DNA of 29,173 nt from the NCBI GenBank assembly GCA_021802025.1, contig JAKABC010000004.1, positions 1 through 29,173 of the forward strand, in the 5' to 3' direction. The notes beneath the pieces were generated by a model. The model did not search any database and was not told the DNA's origin. It saw only the letters and a program-made list of their open reading frames with translations. Shown here in pieces: positions 1-7,163 of this stretch. The position numbers and the translations under genes were made by a program. Origin of the DNA: Actinomycetes bacterium (GTDB lineage: Bacteria > Actinomycetota > Acidimicrobiia > Acidimicrobiales > RAAP-2). The stretch's first letter is position 1. Each line of letters begins with the position of its first letter.

Positions 1-1
1 C

Positions 2-649
2 TCCCTGACCGGGGTCGCCGCCCCGCTGCATCACGCCCGTCGGAGCCCCACAGGTCGTCACCCGACCCCCGTCGGGATCGACCGGGGCGTCACCTCCCTC
101 GCGGTCGTCGCTGACGCCGATGGTCAACTCCTAGCTGTCTTCGAGGGGGTGAGAGAACTACGTCGCGCGCACGCCCAACTCGTCCGCGCCCAGAAGACCC
201 TGGCCAGAGCCACACCGGGGTCGAAGGGCCGAGCCCGGGCCACGGCCCGGCTCACCCAGCTGCACCGACGCGTCGCCAACCGACGTCGCCACCACGCCCA
301 CCAGGTCTCCGCGTGGGTGATGAGGAACTGCACCACCGTCGTGCTCGAGGACCTCAACGTGGCGGGGATGGTGAGGAACCGCCACCTGGCCCTCGCCATC
401 AGTGACGCCGCCATGGGCGTGGTCGGTCGTCAGATCCTCTACAAGGCCCCCTGGTATGGGGTTGAGGTCACGCTCGCCGACCGCTTCTTCGCGTCGAGCA
501 AGACCTGCTCGGGCTGTGGGGCGAGGAAGACCGAGCTGGGACTCGCCACGCGCGTCTACGTCTGTGCGCACTGTGACCTCGCGATCGACCGGGACCACAA
601 CGCCGCGGTCAACCTGGCGCGCTGGACACCGGCGCTCGTAGCAACCTGA
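2..649 (+). CDS. tnpB: TnpB (OrfB) RNA-guided nuclease of an IS200/IS605- or IS607-type element, 5' end outside window
   Basis: The frame is open from the window edge, so the start lies upstream and 215 residues are visible. The visible part carries the whole RuvC-like nuclease core. The first acidic motif is GIDRGVTSLAV near position 71-103, with Asp as catalytic residue. The second is VVLEDLNVAGM near 340, with Glu. A four-cysteine zinc ribbon (CSGC, then CAHC) spans about 508-582. The third acidic motif is IDRDHNAAVNL. All three acidic residues and four cysteines are present, so nothing seen here suggests decay. TnpB proteins of this family are RNA-guided DNA endonucleases that help keep the transposon in place. 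No TnpA-type transposase is visible, so autonomy cannot be judged. An internal GTG at 149 could be mistaken for the start, but it falls after the first RuvC motif. The RNA guide is expected to overlap the gene's 3' end. IS605 and IS607 versions cannot be told apart from this part. Confidence 0.93.
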   Translation, partial: SLTGVAAPLHHARRSPTGRHPTPVGIDRGVTSLAVVADADGQLLAVFEGVRELRRAHAQLVRAQKTLARATPGSKGRARATARLTQLHRRVANRRRHHAHQVSAWVMRNCTTVVLEDLNVAGMVRNRHLALAISDAAMGVVGRQILYKAPWYGVEVTLADRFFASSKTCSGCGARKTELGLATRVYVCAHCDLAIDRDHNAAVNLARWTPALVAT

Positions 650-722
650 CCCTGCGGGGTCTGCACCGCGAAGCACGCGGGAAGAGCCGTTCGTCACCCG
701 AACAAGCCTCGAGGTTGAGGAC
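600..722 (+). ncRNA. Probable TnpB guide RNA (reRNA/omega RNA) scaffold and element right end
   Basis: Known TnpB guide RNAs overlap the 3' end of tnpB and run past the stop codon to the right end of the element. The 191 bases after the tnpB stop hold no convincing ORF. They contain short helices such as CCC-TGC-GGG just after the stop. At 707-714 there is a CCTC/GAGG inverted repeat followed directly by TTGA. A small hairpin followed by TTGA-like bases resembles, from memory, right ends of OrfB elements. If so, the element ends near 718-722 and the guide would be the next 16-20 bases. The boundaries are inferred and the exact 5' end cannot be seen. Confidence 0.35.
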
Positions 723-785
723 TGGGCCCTGGGACGGAACCGGGAAGTGCCAGTCACCTGGTCATCCGGACGGTTGGGTGAGCGC

Positions 786-801
786 CGACGGAGTTCCGTC
801 G
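786..801. other. Perfect short inverted repeat (CGACGGA/TCCGTCG)
   Basis: A 7-base inverted repeat with a 2-base centre lies between tnpB and the small gene at 841. It could be part of the element's right end, part of a structured RNA or a protein site. No T-run follows, so it is not a standard terminator. Confidence 0.5.
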
Positions 802-815
802 ACCAAGACCCGCCG

Positions 816-836
816 GTGTGTCGAAATAGGACACAC
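816..836. other. Perfect 7-bp stem-loop (GTGTGTC/GACACAC, loop GAAATAG)
   Basis: The arms at 816-822 and 830-836 are perfect complements with a 7-base A-rich loop. The structure sits 4 bases past the stop codon of the minus-strand gene at 841-1053. It is therefore in the right place to be that gene's 3' stem-loop, or a subterminal hairpin of the mobile element. No U-tract follows on either strand. Confidence 0.6.
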
Positions 837-840
837 GCTG

Positions 841-1053
841 TTAGTTCTCCGCCGCGAGAGGGTCCTCGTCCGCGTAGGTCGCGCTCGGCAGCGAGCCGAG
901 GATCTCGTCGAAGCGGTCCTCCTCGGCCCGGCACCACTCGGCGTGGACGTCCTCGGGGGCGGCGCCGCACTCGGCGCAGGTGGTGGCCCGTGGCCCCGTG
1001 GAGCGCTTGAGCTCACGAGCCTCGACAAAGCGACGGTGGCGACCTTTTTTCAC
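841..1053 (-). CDS. Small conserved-looking protein with possible zinc-binding Cys/His motif
   Basis: This 70-residue protein starts at GTG 1053, with a strong Shine-Dalgarno sequence (GAGGAG, 6 bases before the start). Its N terminus is basic (KKGRHRRF), and the tail is acidic. The middle holds a Cys-X2-Cys pair (CAEC) and, 13 residues later, a further Cys preceded by His (HAEWC), which could bind a metal. I do not recognise a named family and assign no function. The Shine-Dalgarno sequence and the uneven, protein-like composition argue that it is real. A TAGTAT box at 1130-1125 could be its -10 element, giving a leader of about 65 bases. It faces tnpB, and whether the mobile element shortened its 3' end cannot be told. 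Confidence 0.7.
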   Translation of the reverse strand: MKKGRHRRFVEARELKRSTGPRATTCAECGAAPEDVHAEWCRAEEDRFDEILGSLPSATYADEDPLAAEN

Positions 1054-1161
1054 GTCAACTCCTCACTGACCGCGGGCCCTCACGGGGCGGCGGCCGCGAC
1101 TCTCGCTCGGCGAGTCGATAACCGATACTACCCGCCCCTCCCCGCGAGCGACCCGGCCCTC

Positions 1162-1176
1162 TAGCATCGCCCCGTG
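1162..1176 (+). promoter_or_regulatory. Leaderless promoter -10 (TAGCAT) and GTG start
   Basis: TAGCAT at 1162-1167 is followed by six bases and then the GTG at 1174. This is the spacing expected if transcription starts on the first base of the start codon. There is no Shine-Dalgarno sequence. Confidence 0.55.
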
Positions 1177-1404
1177 GACGGATTCGACCCCCAGGACATG
1201 ATCCAGCGCTTCCGGGACCGGGCCGAGGCGGTGCGTCGGCGCGGCCTGCCCCCCGTAGAGGGGCCCGAGCGCCAGCGGTTCCTCGAGCAGGCCCGCCTCG
1301 ACTTCCAGGACTTCGCCATGGTGGCCGACGCGACGGCCCGGCTCGAGGACGGGATCTTGCGCCTCGAGATCGACCTGCGCCCGCCCGAGGCGCGCGAGGC
1401 CTAG
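1174..1404 (+). CDS. Small conserved hypothetical protein
   Basis: This 76-residue cytoplasmic protein starts at a GTG placed six bases after a TAGCAT box, so its mRNA is probably leaderless. The sequence is rich in charged residues. A helical first half is followed by the motif FQDFAMVADATARLEDGIL and a short strand-like end (LRLEIDLRPP). No catalytic or metal motif is visible. I do not recognise a functional family. Its stop codon shares the four bases CTAG with the stop of the convergent lipoprotein gene. The frame keeps a strong GC bias at third positions, and the leaderless start supports translation. Confidence 0.72.
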   Translation: MDGFDPQDMIQRFRDRAEAVRRRGLPPVEGPERQRFLEQARLDFQDFAMVADATARLEDGILRLEIDLRPPEAREA

Positions 1405-1841
1405 GGGACGAGGGCGCTGGCCACCCGCGCGGCCCCCTCGGCGAGGTCGGCCGCACCGACAGTGAGCTCGCGCAGGGCGCGGGCGCGGGCCAGCGGCGCG
1501 TCGCCCGCGTCGTAGCAGTGGCTGGCGCCGGCGCCGAGCTGGTTGTAGGCGCGGTTCAACAGGCCGGTCGCCGAGGCGTCGGGCGTGGGCAGGCTGTTGT
1601 AGGCGGCCTCGTCGTCGGTCTGGAGCACCCCGCAGACGGTGTGCAGCTCGTTGGGCGAGCTCGAGGGGTCCGCGAGGGCCTCCACCGCGTGGCGCGCGTC
1701 GTCGAGCAGCGTGCGGGTGTTGGCGGTGAAGTTCGCGTCCTTCGCCCAGCTGGCCACCGCGGCCGCGCCCGAGAGCGATCCCCCGCAGGCGGCCAGCGCC
1801 AGCCCGCTCGCCGCCACCGCGAGCGCGACGCGTGCCCTCAC
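1401..1841 (-). CDS. Small secreted lipoprotein, function unknown
   Basis: The chosen start is GTG 1841, which overlaps the tyrS stop in the arrangement GTGA. This suggests translational coupling. The longer frame running into tyrS has no protein-like sequence upstream of this point. The resulting 146-residue protein begins with Arg residues and a hydrophobic stretch. A lipobox LAAC follows with Cys at residue 19, typical of signal peptidase II substrates; an lspA gene lies at 27066-27545. The mature part is mostly helical, with two further cysteines that could pair (in HTVCGV and SHCYDAG). No known domain was recognised. It follows tyrS in the menD-ccdA-tyrS gene string, but this gives no clue to its role. 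Confidence 0.75.
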   Translation of the reverse strand: MRARVALAVAASGLALAACGGSLSGAAAVASWAKDANFTANTRTLLDDARHAVEALADPSSSPNELHTVCGVLQTDDEAAYNSLPTPDASATGLLNRAYNQLGAGASHCYDAGDAPLARARALRELTVGAADLAEGAARVASALVP

Positions 1842-3118
1842 CCGAGCACCACGAGGTGGAGCTGGCGCCGCCCCCGGCGCACCACGAGGTAGCGATCGTG
1901 CAGGGCGCGACCCACCCCGACGAGTTCGGTCGGCTCCACGCGCACGTTGTTGAGGTAGACCCCGCCCTGGTCGAGGAAGCGGCGCGCCTCCCCCTTGGAT
2001 CCGGCGAGGCCCGTGCGCACGAGCAGCTCGACCGGGTCGACGCCCGCCGCCACCTCGTCGCGCGACCAACTCGACGACGGCGCGTCGGCGACGGCCTCGA
2101 GCAGGGTCGTCTCGTCGAGCTCGGCGATCGCCTCGGAGAAGAGCGCCTCACCGGCGCGCCGGGCCCGGGCCGCCGCGTCGGCGCCATGGACGAGGGTCAC
2201 GACCTCGTCGGCCAGGCGCCGCTGGGCCGCGCGCCGCTCCGGGTGATTCGCGGTGGCCTCGTCGAGCTCGGCCAGCGTGTCGTGGTCGACGAAGGTCACG
2301 AAGCGCAGCAAGGTCCCGGTGACCACGTCGTCGCAGTTGAGGAAGAACTGGTGCATCGCGAAGGGCGAGGTGCGCGACGCGTCGAGCCAGACGTTGTCCC
2401 CCGCGGCCGTCTTGCCGAACTTGGTGCCGTCGGCGCGCACGATGAGGGGTGAGGTGAGACCGTAGGCGACGTGTCCGGTCATCTTGCGCACGATCTCGGC
2501 GCCGAGGGTGATATTGCCCCACTGGTCCGATCCCCCGAGCTGGAGGGTGCAGCCGTGGTCGAGGTTGAGCCGCACGAAGTCGTAGCCCTGCAAGAGCATG
2601 TAGGAGAACTCCGTGAACGACAGGCCCACGTCCTCGCGCTCCAGGCGCACGCGCACGGACTCCTTGGCCACCATCTGATTGACCGTCACGTGCTTGCCGA
2701 CGTCGCGCAAGAAGTCGGTGAGGGGGATCGAGGTGAGCCACGCGGCGTTGTTGAAGAGCCGCGCCCGCGCCGGGCCGGCCTCGGGGGTGAAGTCGAGGAA
2801 GCGGGCCAGCTGGCGCCCGATGGCCTCGACGTTGGCCTCGATGGTGTCGGCCTCGAGCAGGGGCCGCTCGGCGTCTTTGAAGCTGGGGTCCCCGATCAGA
2901 CCGGTCCCGCCCCCGGCCAGGACGATGGGGGCGTTACCGGCCAACTGGAGCCGTCGCAGCGTGCAGATCTGCATCAGGCTGCCCAAATGGAGCGAGGACG
3001 CCGTCGGGTCGAAGCCGATGTAGGCGGTGACCGAGCCGGCGTCGAGCTGGTCGAGCACCGCCTCGTCGGTGACCTGGTAGATCAGGCCGCGACGGCGCCA
3101 GTCCTCGCTCAGTTTCAT
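1838..3118 (-). CDS. tyrS: Tyrosyl-tRNA synthetase
   Basis: This is a class I aminoacyl-tRNA synthetase of 426 residues, the usual bacterial TyrRS length. It charges tRNA-Tyr with tyrosine using ATP in the cytoplasm. The HIGH-type signature is HLGS at residues 44-47, after GFDPTASS. The KMSKS-type loop is KFGKT near residue 236, so the first Lys-Met is replaced by Lys-Phe as in many TyrRS. Substrate-recognition segments such as GYDFVRLN and GGSDQWGNI are present. A C-terminal S4-like RNA-binding domain (GSKGEARRFLDQGG) is present from about residue 370. The ATG at 3118 follows a TAGACT box by six bases and lacks a Shine-Dalgarno sequence. It may therefore have its own leaderless transcript as well as read-through from ccdA, 22 bases upstream. 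Confidence 0.98.
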   Translation of the reverse strand: MKLSEDWRRRGLIYQVTDEAVLDQLDAGSVTAYIGFDPTASSLHLGSLMQICTLRRLQLAGNAPIVLAGGGTGLIGDPSFKDAERPLLEADTIEANVEAIGRQLARFLDFTPEAGPARARLFNNAAWLTSIPLTDFLRDVGKHVTVNQMVAKESVRVRLEREDVGLSFTEFSYMLLQGYDFVRLNLDHGCTLQLGGSDQWGNITLGAEIVRKMTGHVAYGLTSPLIVRADGTKFGKTAAGDNVWLDASRTSPFAMHQFFLNCDDVVTGTLLRFVTFVDHDTLAELDEATANHPERRAAQRRLADEVVTLVHGADAAARARRAGEALFSEAIAELDETTLLEAVADAPSSSWSRDEVAAGVDPVELLVRTGLAGSKGEARRFLDQGGVYLNNVRVEPTELVGVGRALHDRYLVVRRGRRQLHLVVLG

Positions 3119-3130
3119 AACGTCAGTCTA
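3116..3130 (-). promoter_or_regulatory. Leaderless promoter -10 (TAGACT) for tyrS
   Basis: On the minus strand TAGACT (3130-3125) is followed by six bases and then the ATG at 3118. It lies in the 22-base gap between ccdA and tyrS, so tyrS can be transcribed separately. Confidence 0.5.
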
Positions 3131-3140
3131 CGAGGGTGCC

Positions 3141-3887
3141 TCAGAGGACCGTGGTGGTGTTCGGGACGTGAACCTGGAGCCACACCACGAAGGCGTGCCA
3201 GAGGCCCGTCACCTCACAGACGCCGATGGCGATGAGCAACAGCCCCCCCACGGTCCCGATCGGGCGGGCGTGGCGACGCAGCCACGTCGACGCCGTCGCC
3301 ATCCACTCGGTCGCGAGCGCCGCCACGACGAAGGGGATGCCCAGCCCGAGGCAGTAGACGAAGGCGAGCACCGAGCCGCGCAGCGCCGTCGCCCCCGAGG
3401 AGGAGGCCGCGAGCCCCAGGATCGCCGCGAGCGTCGGGCCGATGCAGGGGGTCCACCCCAGCCCGAAGGTGAAGCCGAGGGCCCCCGCACCCAGCACCGA
3501 GGCCCGGGGCACCTTGTGGATCCGCCGTTCGCGCTGGAGCCACCGGGACGGCCACCACCCCGCGAAGAAGAAGCCGAGCGCGATCGTGACCGTCCCGAAG
3601 ACCTCCTCGAGGCCGCGCTGGTGTAGGCGGACCTCGCGGCCCATCTGTCCGAAGATTGCCCCGAGACTCACGAAGACCAGGGCGAAGCCGACGATGAAGG
3701 CGATCGAGCCGACGACGGCGCGCCCGCGACCCCGCGCACCCTCGAGGCTGCCGGCCGAGCCCGAGAGGAAGGCGAGGTAGCCGGGCAGCAGCGGCAGCAC
3801 GCAGGGCGAGACGAACGAGACGAGCCCCGCCGCGAGCGCGAGGGGCACGGCCGCGAGCAGCGACGACGTGGCGACCGAGGCGATCAC
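3141..3887 (-). CDS. ccdA: CcdA/DsbD-type thiol-disulfide transmembrane protein (cytochrome c biogenesis)
   Basis: This 248-residue membrane protein has about six hydrophobic segments. CcdA proteins pass reducing power from cytoplasmic thioredoxin across the membrane, keeping the apocytochrome c haem-binding cysteines reduced. The two hallmark cysteines are present in Pro-Cys motifs: FVSPCVLPLLPGYLAF (Cys 29) and GLGWTPCIGPTL (Cys 148). The start is GTG 3887, overlapping the menD stop as GTGA; a longer frame upstream only shadows menD. No ccsA, resB or thioredoxin partner is adjacent. Coupling to menaquinone genes fits a shared respiratory theme but does not show a direct link. A DsbD-like role feeding another extracytoplasmic thiol protein is possible. 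Confidence 0.92.
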   Translation of the reverse strand: MIASVATSSLLAAVPLALAAGLVSFVSPCVLPLLPGYLAFLSGSAGSLEGARGRGRAVVGSIAFIVGFALVFVSLGAIFGQMGREVRLHQRGLEEVFGTVTIALGFFFAGWWPSRWLQRERRIHKVPRASVLGAGALGFTFGLGWTPCIGPTLAAILGLAASSSGATALRGSVLAFVYCLGLGIPFVVAALATEWMATASTWLRRHARPIGTVGGLLLIAIGVCEVTGLWHAFVVWLQVHVPNTTTVL

Positions 3888-5542
3888 CGCAGCGCCCCCG
3901 CCGCGCGCACCGCGCCCTCGACGAGGCGCTCGTGGCGCTCCACGTTCTCGTCGCGCTCGGGCACGGTCGCCACCACCACGTGCAGGCCCCCGGCGGCCAG
4001 ACCGGCCGCGACCTCGCTCGCCAGGGCCGCGGCGTCGCCGACCCGCGTGGCGCGCGCCCCGAAGGCGTGCGCCACCGCGACCAGGTCGTGGTCGTGGGGC
4101 GTGCCAAAGAGCGCCTCGAAGCGCTCGGGAGCGAGCAGCGTGCGCTGGGCGAGGAAGGAGAAGATCCCCCCGCCCCGGTTGTCGGCCACGACCACCACGA
4201 GCGACCCGCCCGCCGACCCGAGGCCGCTCACCAGTCCCGAGACGTCGTGAAGGAAGGTGAGGTCGCCCACGAGAGCGAGCGCCCGCGAGCCCGTGGCCAC
4301 CCCCAGCGCCGTCGAGACGACCCCGTCGATGCCGTTGGCGCCGCGGTTCGAGAAGACCCGGACCCGTCGGGCGGGCGCCCACCACTCGACGTCGCGCACG
4401 GGCATCGACGAGCCGACCACGAGATCGACCCCGGCCTCGTTGGCCGCCAAGACGACCACGCGCGCGACCGTCGGCTCGTCGAGCACGTCGTCGTGCCGCT
4501 CGGCCAGGTACGACTCGACCGCCTCGCTCACCGCGGCCCAGCGCGCGACGTAACGGGGGTCGCCCCGGTGGGTCGGGTCGGTCGGCTCCAGTCGCCCGCT
4601 TCGCCGGTGGGTCACGACCCCGTCGGGGTCGGCGACCGGTCCGTCCCCGTCGAGGGCCACGACCGGCGCACCCCAGCCGCCCAGGCGGGCGGCCAGGGAC
4701 TTTGAGGCCGGGGCCCCACCCAGGCGCACGACCACCTCGGGCGCGAGCCACGCGGCCAGGGCGTCGTCGCGCAAGACGACGTCGGCGTGGGCCAGCGCAC
4801 GCGCCACCGTGGCGTCACCCACCACGGCCCAGTCGGCCGCCCGGGCCCTCGCGATCGTCTCGGGCGAGACCCCGAGGCCCGCCACGCACAAGACGGCCCG
4901 CCCGGCCAGGTCGAGAGCGGCGGGCGTGGCGAGCGGGGGGCACGGCGCCTCGGGCTCGGTGCGCGCGGCGGGCAGCGCGTAGGGCGTGGCCACCAGCGGC
5001 TCGACGAAGGCGGCGTTCAGGTGCACCGGTCCCGGATCGCCCCGGCGCCCGCGCGCGGTCGCGTAGAGGCGCGCCGCGAGTGGCCGCCACGTCGGGGCCG
5101 CCTCGGCGCGGGCGACGCCGGGTTCCTCGAACAGCCGCACCATCGGTCCGTAGAGGTGGCTCTGGAGGATCGTCTGGGGAGCGCCGACCCCGCGCAGCTC
5201 CGGCGGGCGGTCGGCGGTGACGACGAGCAGGGGCACGCGGGCGAGGTCGGCCTCGGCGACGGCGGCGTGCAGCTCGGCCGCGGCCGTGCCCGAGGTCACC
5301 ACCACCGCGACCGGTCGACCGCTCGCCAGCGCCCGGCCGATCGCGAAGAACGCGGCCGAGCGCTCGTCGAGGCGTACGTGGAGCGTCACGCCCTCGGTGG
5401 CGGCCGCCGCCAGCGCGAGCGGCGTCGAGCGCGACCCCGGCGCGAGCACCACGTCGGTGAGCCCGCAGCGGCGCCACTCGTCGAACAGCGTCGCGGCGAA
5501 GGTGGCCTGCACCTCGCTCGGGCTCGGTACGCTACGGGTCAA
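3884..5542 (-). CDS. menD: 2-succinyl-5-enolpyruvyl-6-hydroxy-3-cyclohexene-1-carboxylate synthase (SEPHCHC synthase)
   Basis: MenD is a thiamine-diphosphate enzyme that adds the succinic semialdehyde unit of 2-oxoglutarate to isochorismate in menaquinone synthesis. The 552 residues match the family size. The N-terminal substrate loop reads VLAPGSRSTPLALA, followed by LHVRLDERSAAFFAIG and VTSGTAAAELH. The C-terminal cofactor domain has GDLTFLHDVSGL near residue 427, then DNRGGGIFSFL about 25 residues later, where the ThDP/Mg2+ site lies. I chose TTG 5542 because GAGGAG lies five bases upstream, and homologues as I recall them begin a few residues before the PSEVQATF segment. GTG 5512 is the alternative. 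The Shine-Dalgarno sequence lies inside the first codons of the divergent menH. The stop overlaps the ccdA start. Confidence 0.96.
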   Translation of the reverse strand: MTRSVPSPSEVQATFAATLFDEWRRCGLTDVVLAPGSRSTPLALAAAATEGVTLHVRLDERSAAFFAIGRALASGRPVAVVVTSGTAAAELHAAVAEADLARVPLLVVTADRPPELRGVGAPQTILQSHLYGPMVRLFEEPGVARAEAAPTWRPLAARLYATARGRRGDPGPVHLNAAFVEPLVATPYALPAARTEPEAPCPPLATPAALDLAGRAVLCVAGLGVSPETIARARAADWAVVGDATVARALAHADVVLRDDALAAWLAPEVVVRLGGAPASKSLAARLGGWGAPVVALDGDGPVADPDGVVTHRRSGRLEPTDPTHRGDPRYVARWAAVSEAVESYLAERHDDVLDEPTVARVVVLAANEAGVDLVVGSSMPVRDVEWWAPARRVRVFSNRGANGIDGVVSTALGVATGSRALALVGDLTFLHDVSGLVSGLGSAGGSLVVVVADNRGGGIFSFLAQRTLLAPERFEALFGTPHDHDLVAVAHAFGARATRVGDAAALASEVAAGLAAGGLHVVVATVPERDENVERHERLVEGAVRAAGALR

Positions 5543-5544
5543 TG
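5528..5544 (+). promoter_or_regulatory. -10-like box TACGCT before menH start
   Basis: TACGCT at 5528-5533 precedes the menH ATG (5542) by eight bases, and no Shine-Dalgarno sequence is present. A leaderless or nearly leaderless menH transcript is likely. The box lies within the 5' end of menD. Confidence 0.4.
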
Positions 5545-6288
5545 GGGCTCCTCGGGGTGGCGCGCGAGGGCTCGGGCCCGACCCTGGTGTGGCTCCACGG
5601 CTTCACCCAGACCCGGGACTCGGCCCGTCACTACCGGTCCATTCTCGCCACAGACTACGAGGTCCTCAGCCCCGACCTGCCCGGCCACGGGTCGAGCGCC
5701 GCGCTCAGCGCCTCGCTCGAGGAGACGGCCGACCTCGTGGCGGCGGTGGCGGGCCCCGGGCCGGTCGCCCTCGGGGGCTACTCGATGGGCGCGCGCGTGG
5801 CGCTGCACGTCGCCCAGCGCCACCCCGGACTCGTCTCGCGCCTCGCGCTGGTGAGCGCCACCGCCGGCATCGAGGACGAGTCGGAGCGGGCGGCGCGCCG
5901 GGCGCGCGACGAGACGCTAGCCCGCCGCATCGAGCACCTCGGTGTCGCGGCCTTCCTCGAGGAGTGGCTGGCCCAGCCCCTCTTCGCGACCCTCCCGCGC
6001 GACGCCGCCGAGCGCGCGACGCGCAGCACCGACGCCGCCGGGCTCGCCGACTCGCTGCGCCGCGCCGGCACCGGGACCCAGGCGTGGCTGCTCGACGACC
6101 TCGCCCGCCTCGACGTGCCCACGTTGCTCGTCGCGGGTGGGCGCGACGCCAAGTTCGTTGCGGCCGGTACTCGCCTGGCCACCGCGATGGCCGACGCCCG
6201 TCTGGTCGTGCTGGACGGACTGGGTCACGCGGCCCACCTCGAGGACCCCGCGGCCGTGGCGAGCGTCGTGCGCGACTTCCTCGCCTAG
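5542..6288 (+). CDS. menH: Alpha/beta hydrolase, likely SHCHC synthase
   Basis: This 248-residue alpha/beta hydrolase carries the oxyanion segment WLHGFTQT (residues 18-25) and the nucleophile elbow GGYSMGARVALH. The acid is likely in VAGGRDAKF, and the late GLGHAAHLEDP segment holds the catalytic His. MenH removes pyruvate from the MenD product to give SHCHC. Its place head-to-head with menD and tail-to-tail with menA supports this role over other hydrolases. The exact substrate remains an inference. The ATG overlaps the divergent menD TTG start codon by one base. The stop shares CTAG with the menA stop. Confidence 0.85.
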   Translation: MGLLGVAREGSGPTLVWLHGFTQTRDSARHYRSILATDYEVLSPDLPGHGSSAALSASLEETADLVAAVAGPGPVALGGYSMGARVALHVAQRHPGLVSRLALVSATAGIEDESERAARRARDETLARRIEHLGVAAFLEEWLAQPLFATLPRDAAERATRSTDAAGLADSLRRAGTGTQAWLLDDLARLDVPTLLVAGGRDAKFVAAGTRLATAMADARLVVLDGLGHAAHLEDPAAVASVVRDFLA

Positions 6289-7163
6289 CCCCAGTAGGTG
6301 GACGTCGCGAGCAGCACCGCGACCACCCCCCCGAGGGCGAGCTGGGCGCGGGCCGAGTCGCGCAGTAACGCCAGGAGCTCACGGCCCTGGCGCGGCGAGA
6401 AGGCCAGACGCAGGCCCGGGGCGTAGACCACGAGCGCGACCAGCGCCGCCGCCAGCTCGCCCGCGCCCACCAGGGCGCCGGCCACCACGGCCACCCAGAG
6501 CCCGTAGAGCCACGCGGCGCGCTCTCGCCCCACGCGCGCGGCCAGGGTGTGCTTGCGCGCGGCGCGGTCGCCCTCGACGTCACGCAGGTTGTTCGCCTCG
6601 AGCAACGCGCAGGCCATCGCTCCGGCGGCGGCGCCGAGCCACCACGCGCGCGCCGGGATCGACTCGTGCTGGGCGTAGGCCGTGCCGACCGTAGCGACCA
6701 GGCCGAAGTAGACAAAGACGAACAGCTCGCCCAGACCCAGGTAGCCGTAGGGTCGCGGGCCGCCGGTGTAGAGCCACCCGGCCGCGACCGCGCTCGCCCC
6801 GATCACCACGAGCCACCACGACGTGCGCGAGGCCAGCACGAGCCCGGCCGCACCGGCCAGGGCGAAGGTGACCCAGGCCGCGTCGCGCACCCGCGCCGCG
6901 GCCACCAGGCCCGACGCCGTGATCCGGAACGGGCCCACACGGGCGGCGTCGGTGCCGCGCACGCCGTCGGAGTAGTCGTTGGCGTAGTTGGTCCCGACCT
7001 GCAGGGCCAGGGCCACCACCAGACAGAGCACGCCGTTCAACCACTCGACGGGCGCGGGGCGCACTAGGGCCACCCCGAGCACCACCGGCACGGCGGCGGC
7101 GGGCAGCGTCCGCGGTCGCGCCGCCAGCACCCAGCGGCGGACCGGCCCGGGGGCCGGGATCAT
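6285..7163 (-). CDS. menA: 1,4-dihydroxy-2-naphthoate polyprenyltransferase
   Basis: This UbiA-superfamily membrane enzyme attaches the polyprenyl tail to 1,4-dihydroxy-2-naphthoate, giving demethylmenaquinone. It has 292 residues and about eight to nine hydrophobic segments. The first Asp-rich prenyl-diphosphate/Mg2+ motif is NYANDYSDGVRGTD at residues 59-72. The second is NNLRDVEGDRAARKHTLA near residue 190. The start ATG 7163 overlaps the menB stop as ATGA, so menB and menA are probably co-transcribed and translationally coupled. The C-terminal end interlocks with menH. The N-terminal WVLAARPRTLPAA segment is typical of MenA. Confidence 0.96.
   Translation of the reverse strand: MIPAPGPVRRWVLAARPRTLPAAAVPVVLGVALVRPAPVEWLNGVLCLVVALALQVGTNYANDYSDGVRGTDAARVGPFRITASGLVAAARVRDAAWVTFALAGAAGLVLASRTSWWLVVIGASAVAAGWLYTGGPRPYGYLGLGELFVFVYFGLVATVGTAYAQHESIPARAWWLGAAAGAMACALLEANNLRDVEGDRAARKHTLAARVGRERAAWLYGLWVAVVAGALVGAGELAAALVALVVYAPGLRLAFSPRQGRELLALLRDSARAQLALGGVVAVLLATSTYWG

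Noticed and set aside
149..649. TnpB beginning at GTG 149
   Set aside because: The in-frame sequence upstream encodes the first RuvC Asp motif (GIDRG) and stays open to the window edge, so 149 is internal.
816..836. Rho-independent terminator
   Set aside because: The stem is good, but no T-run follows on either strand, so it is reported only as a hairpin.
3887..4751. N-terminal extension of the CcdA frame inside menD
   Set aside because: The extension is Arg/Gly-rich shadow sequence. GTG 3887 gives a normal CcdA length and overlaps the menD stop as GTGA.
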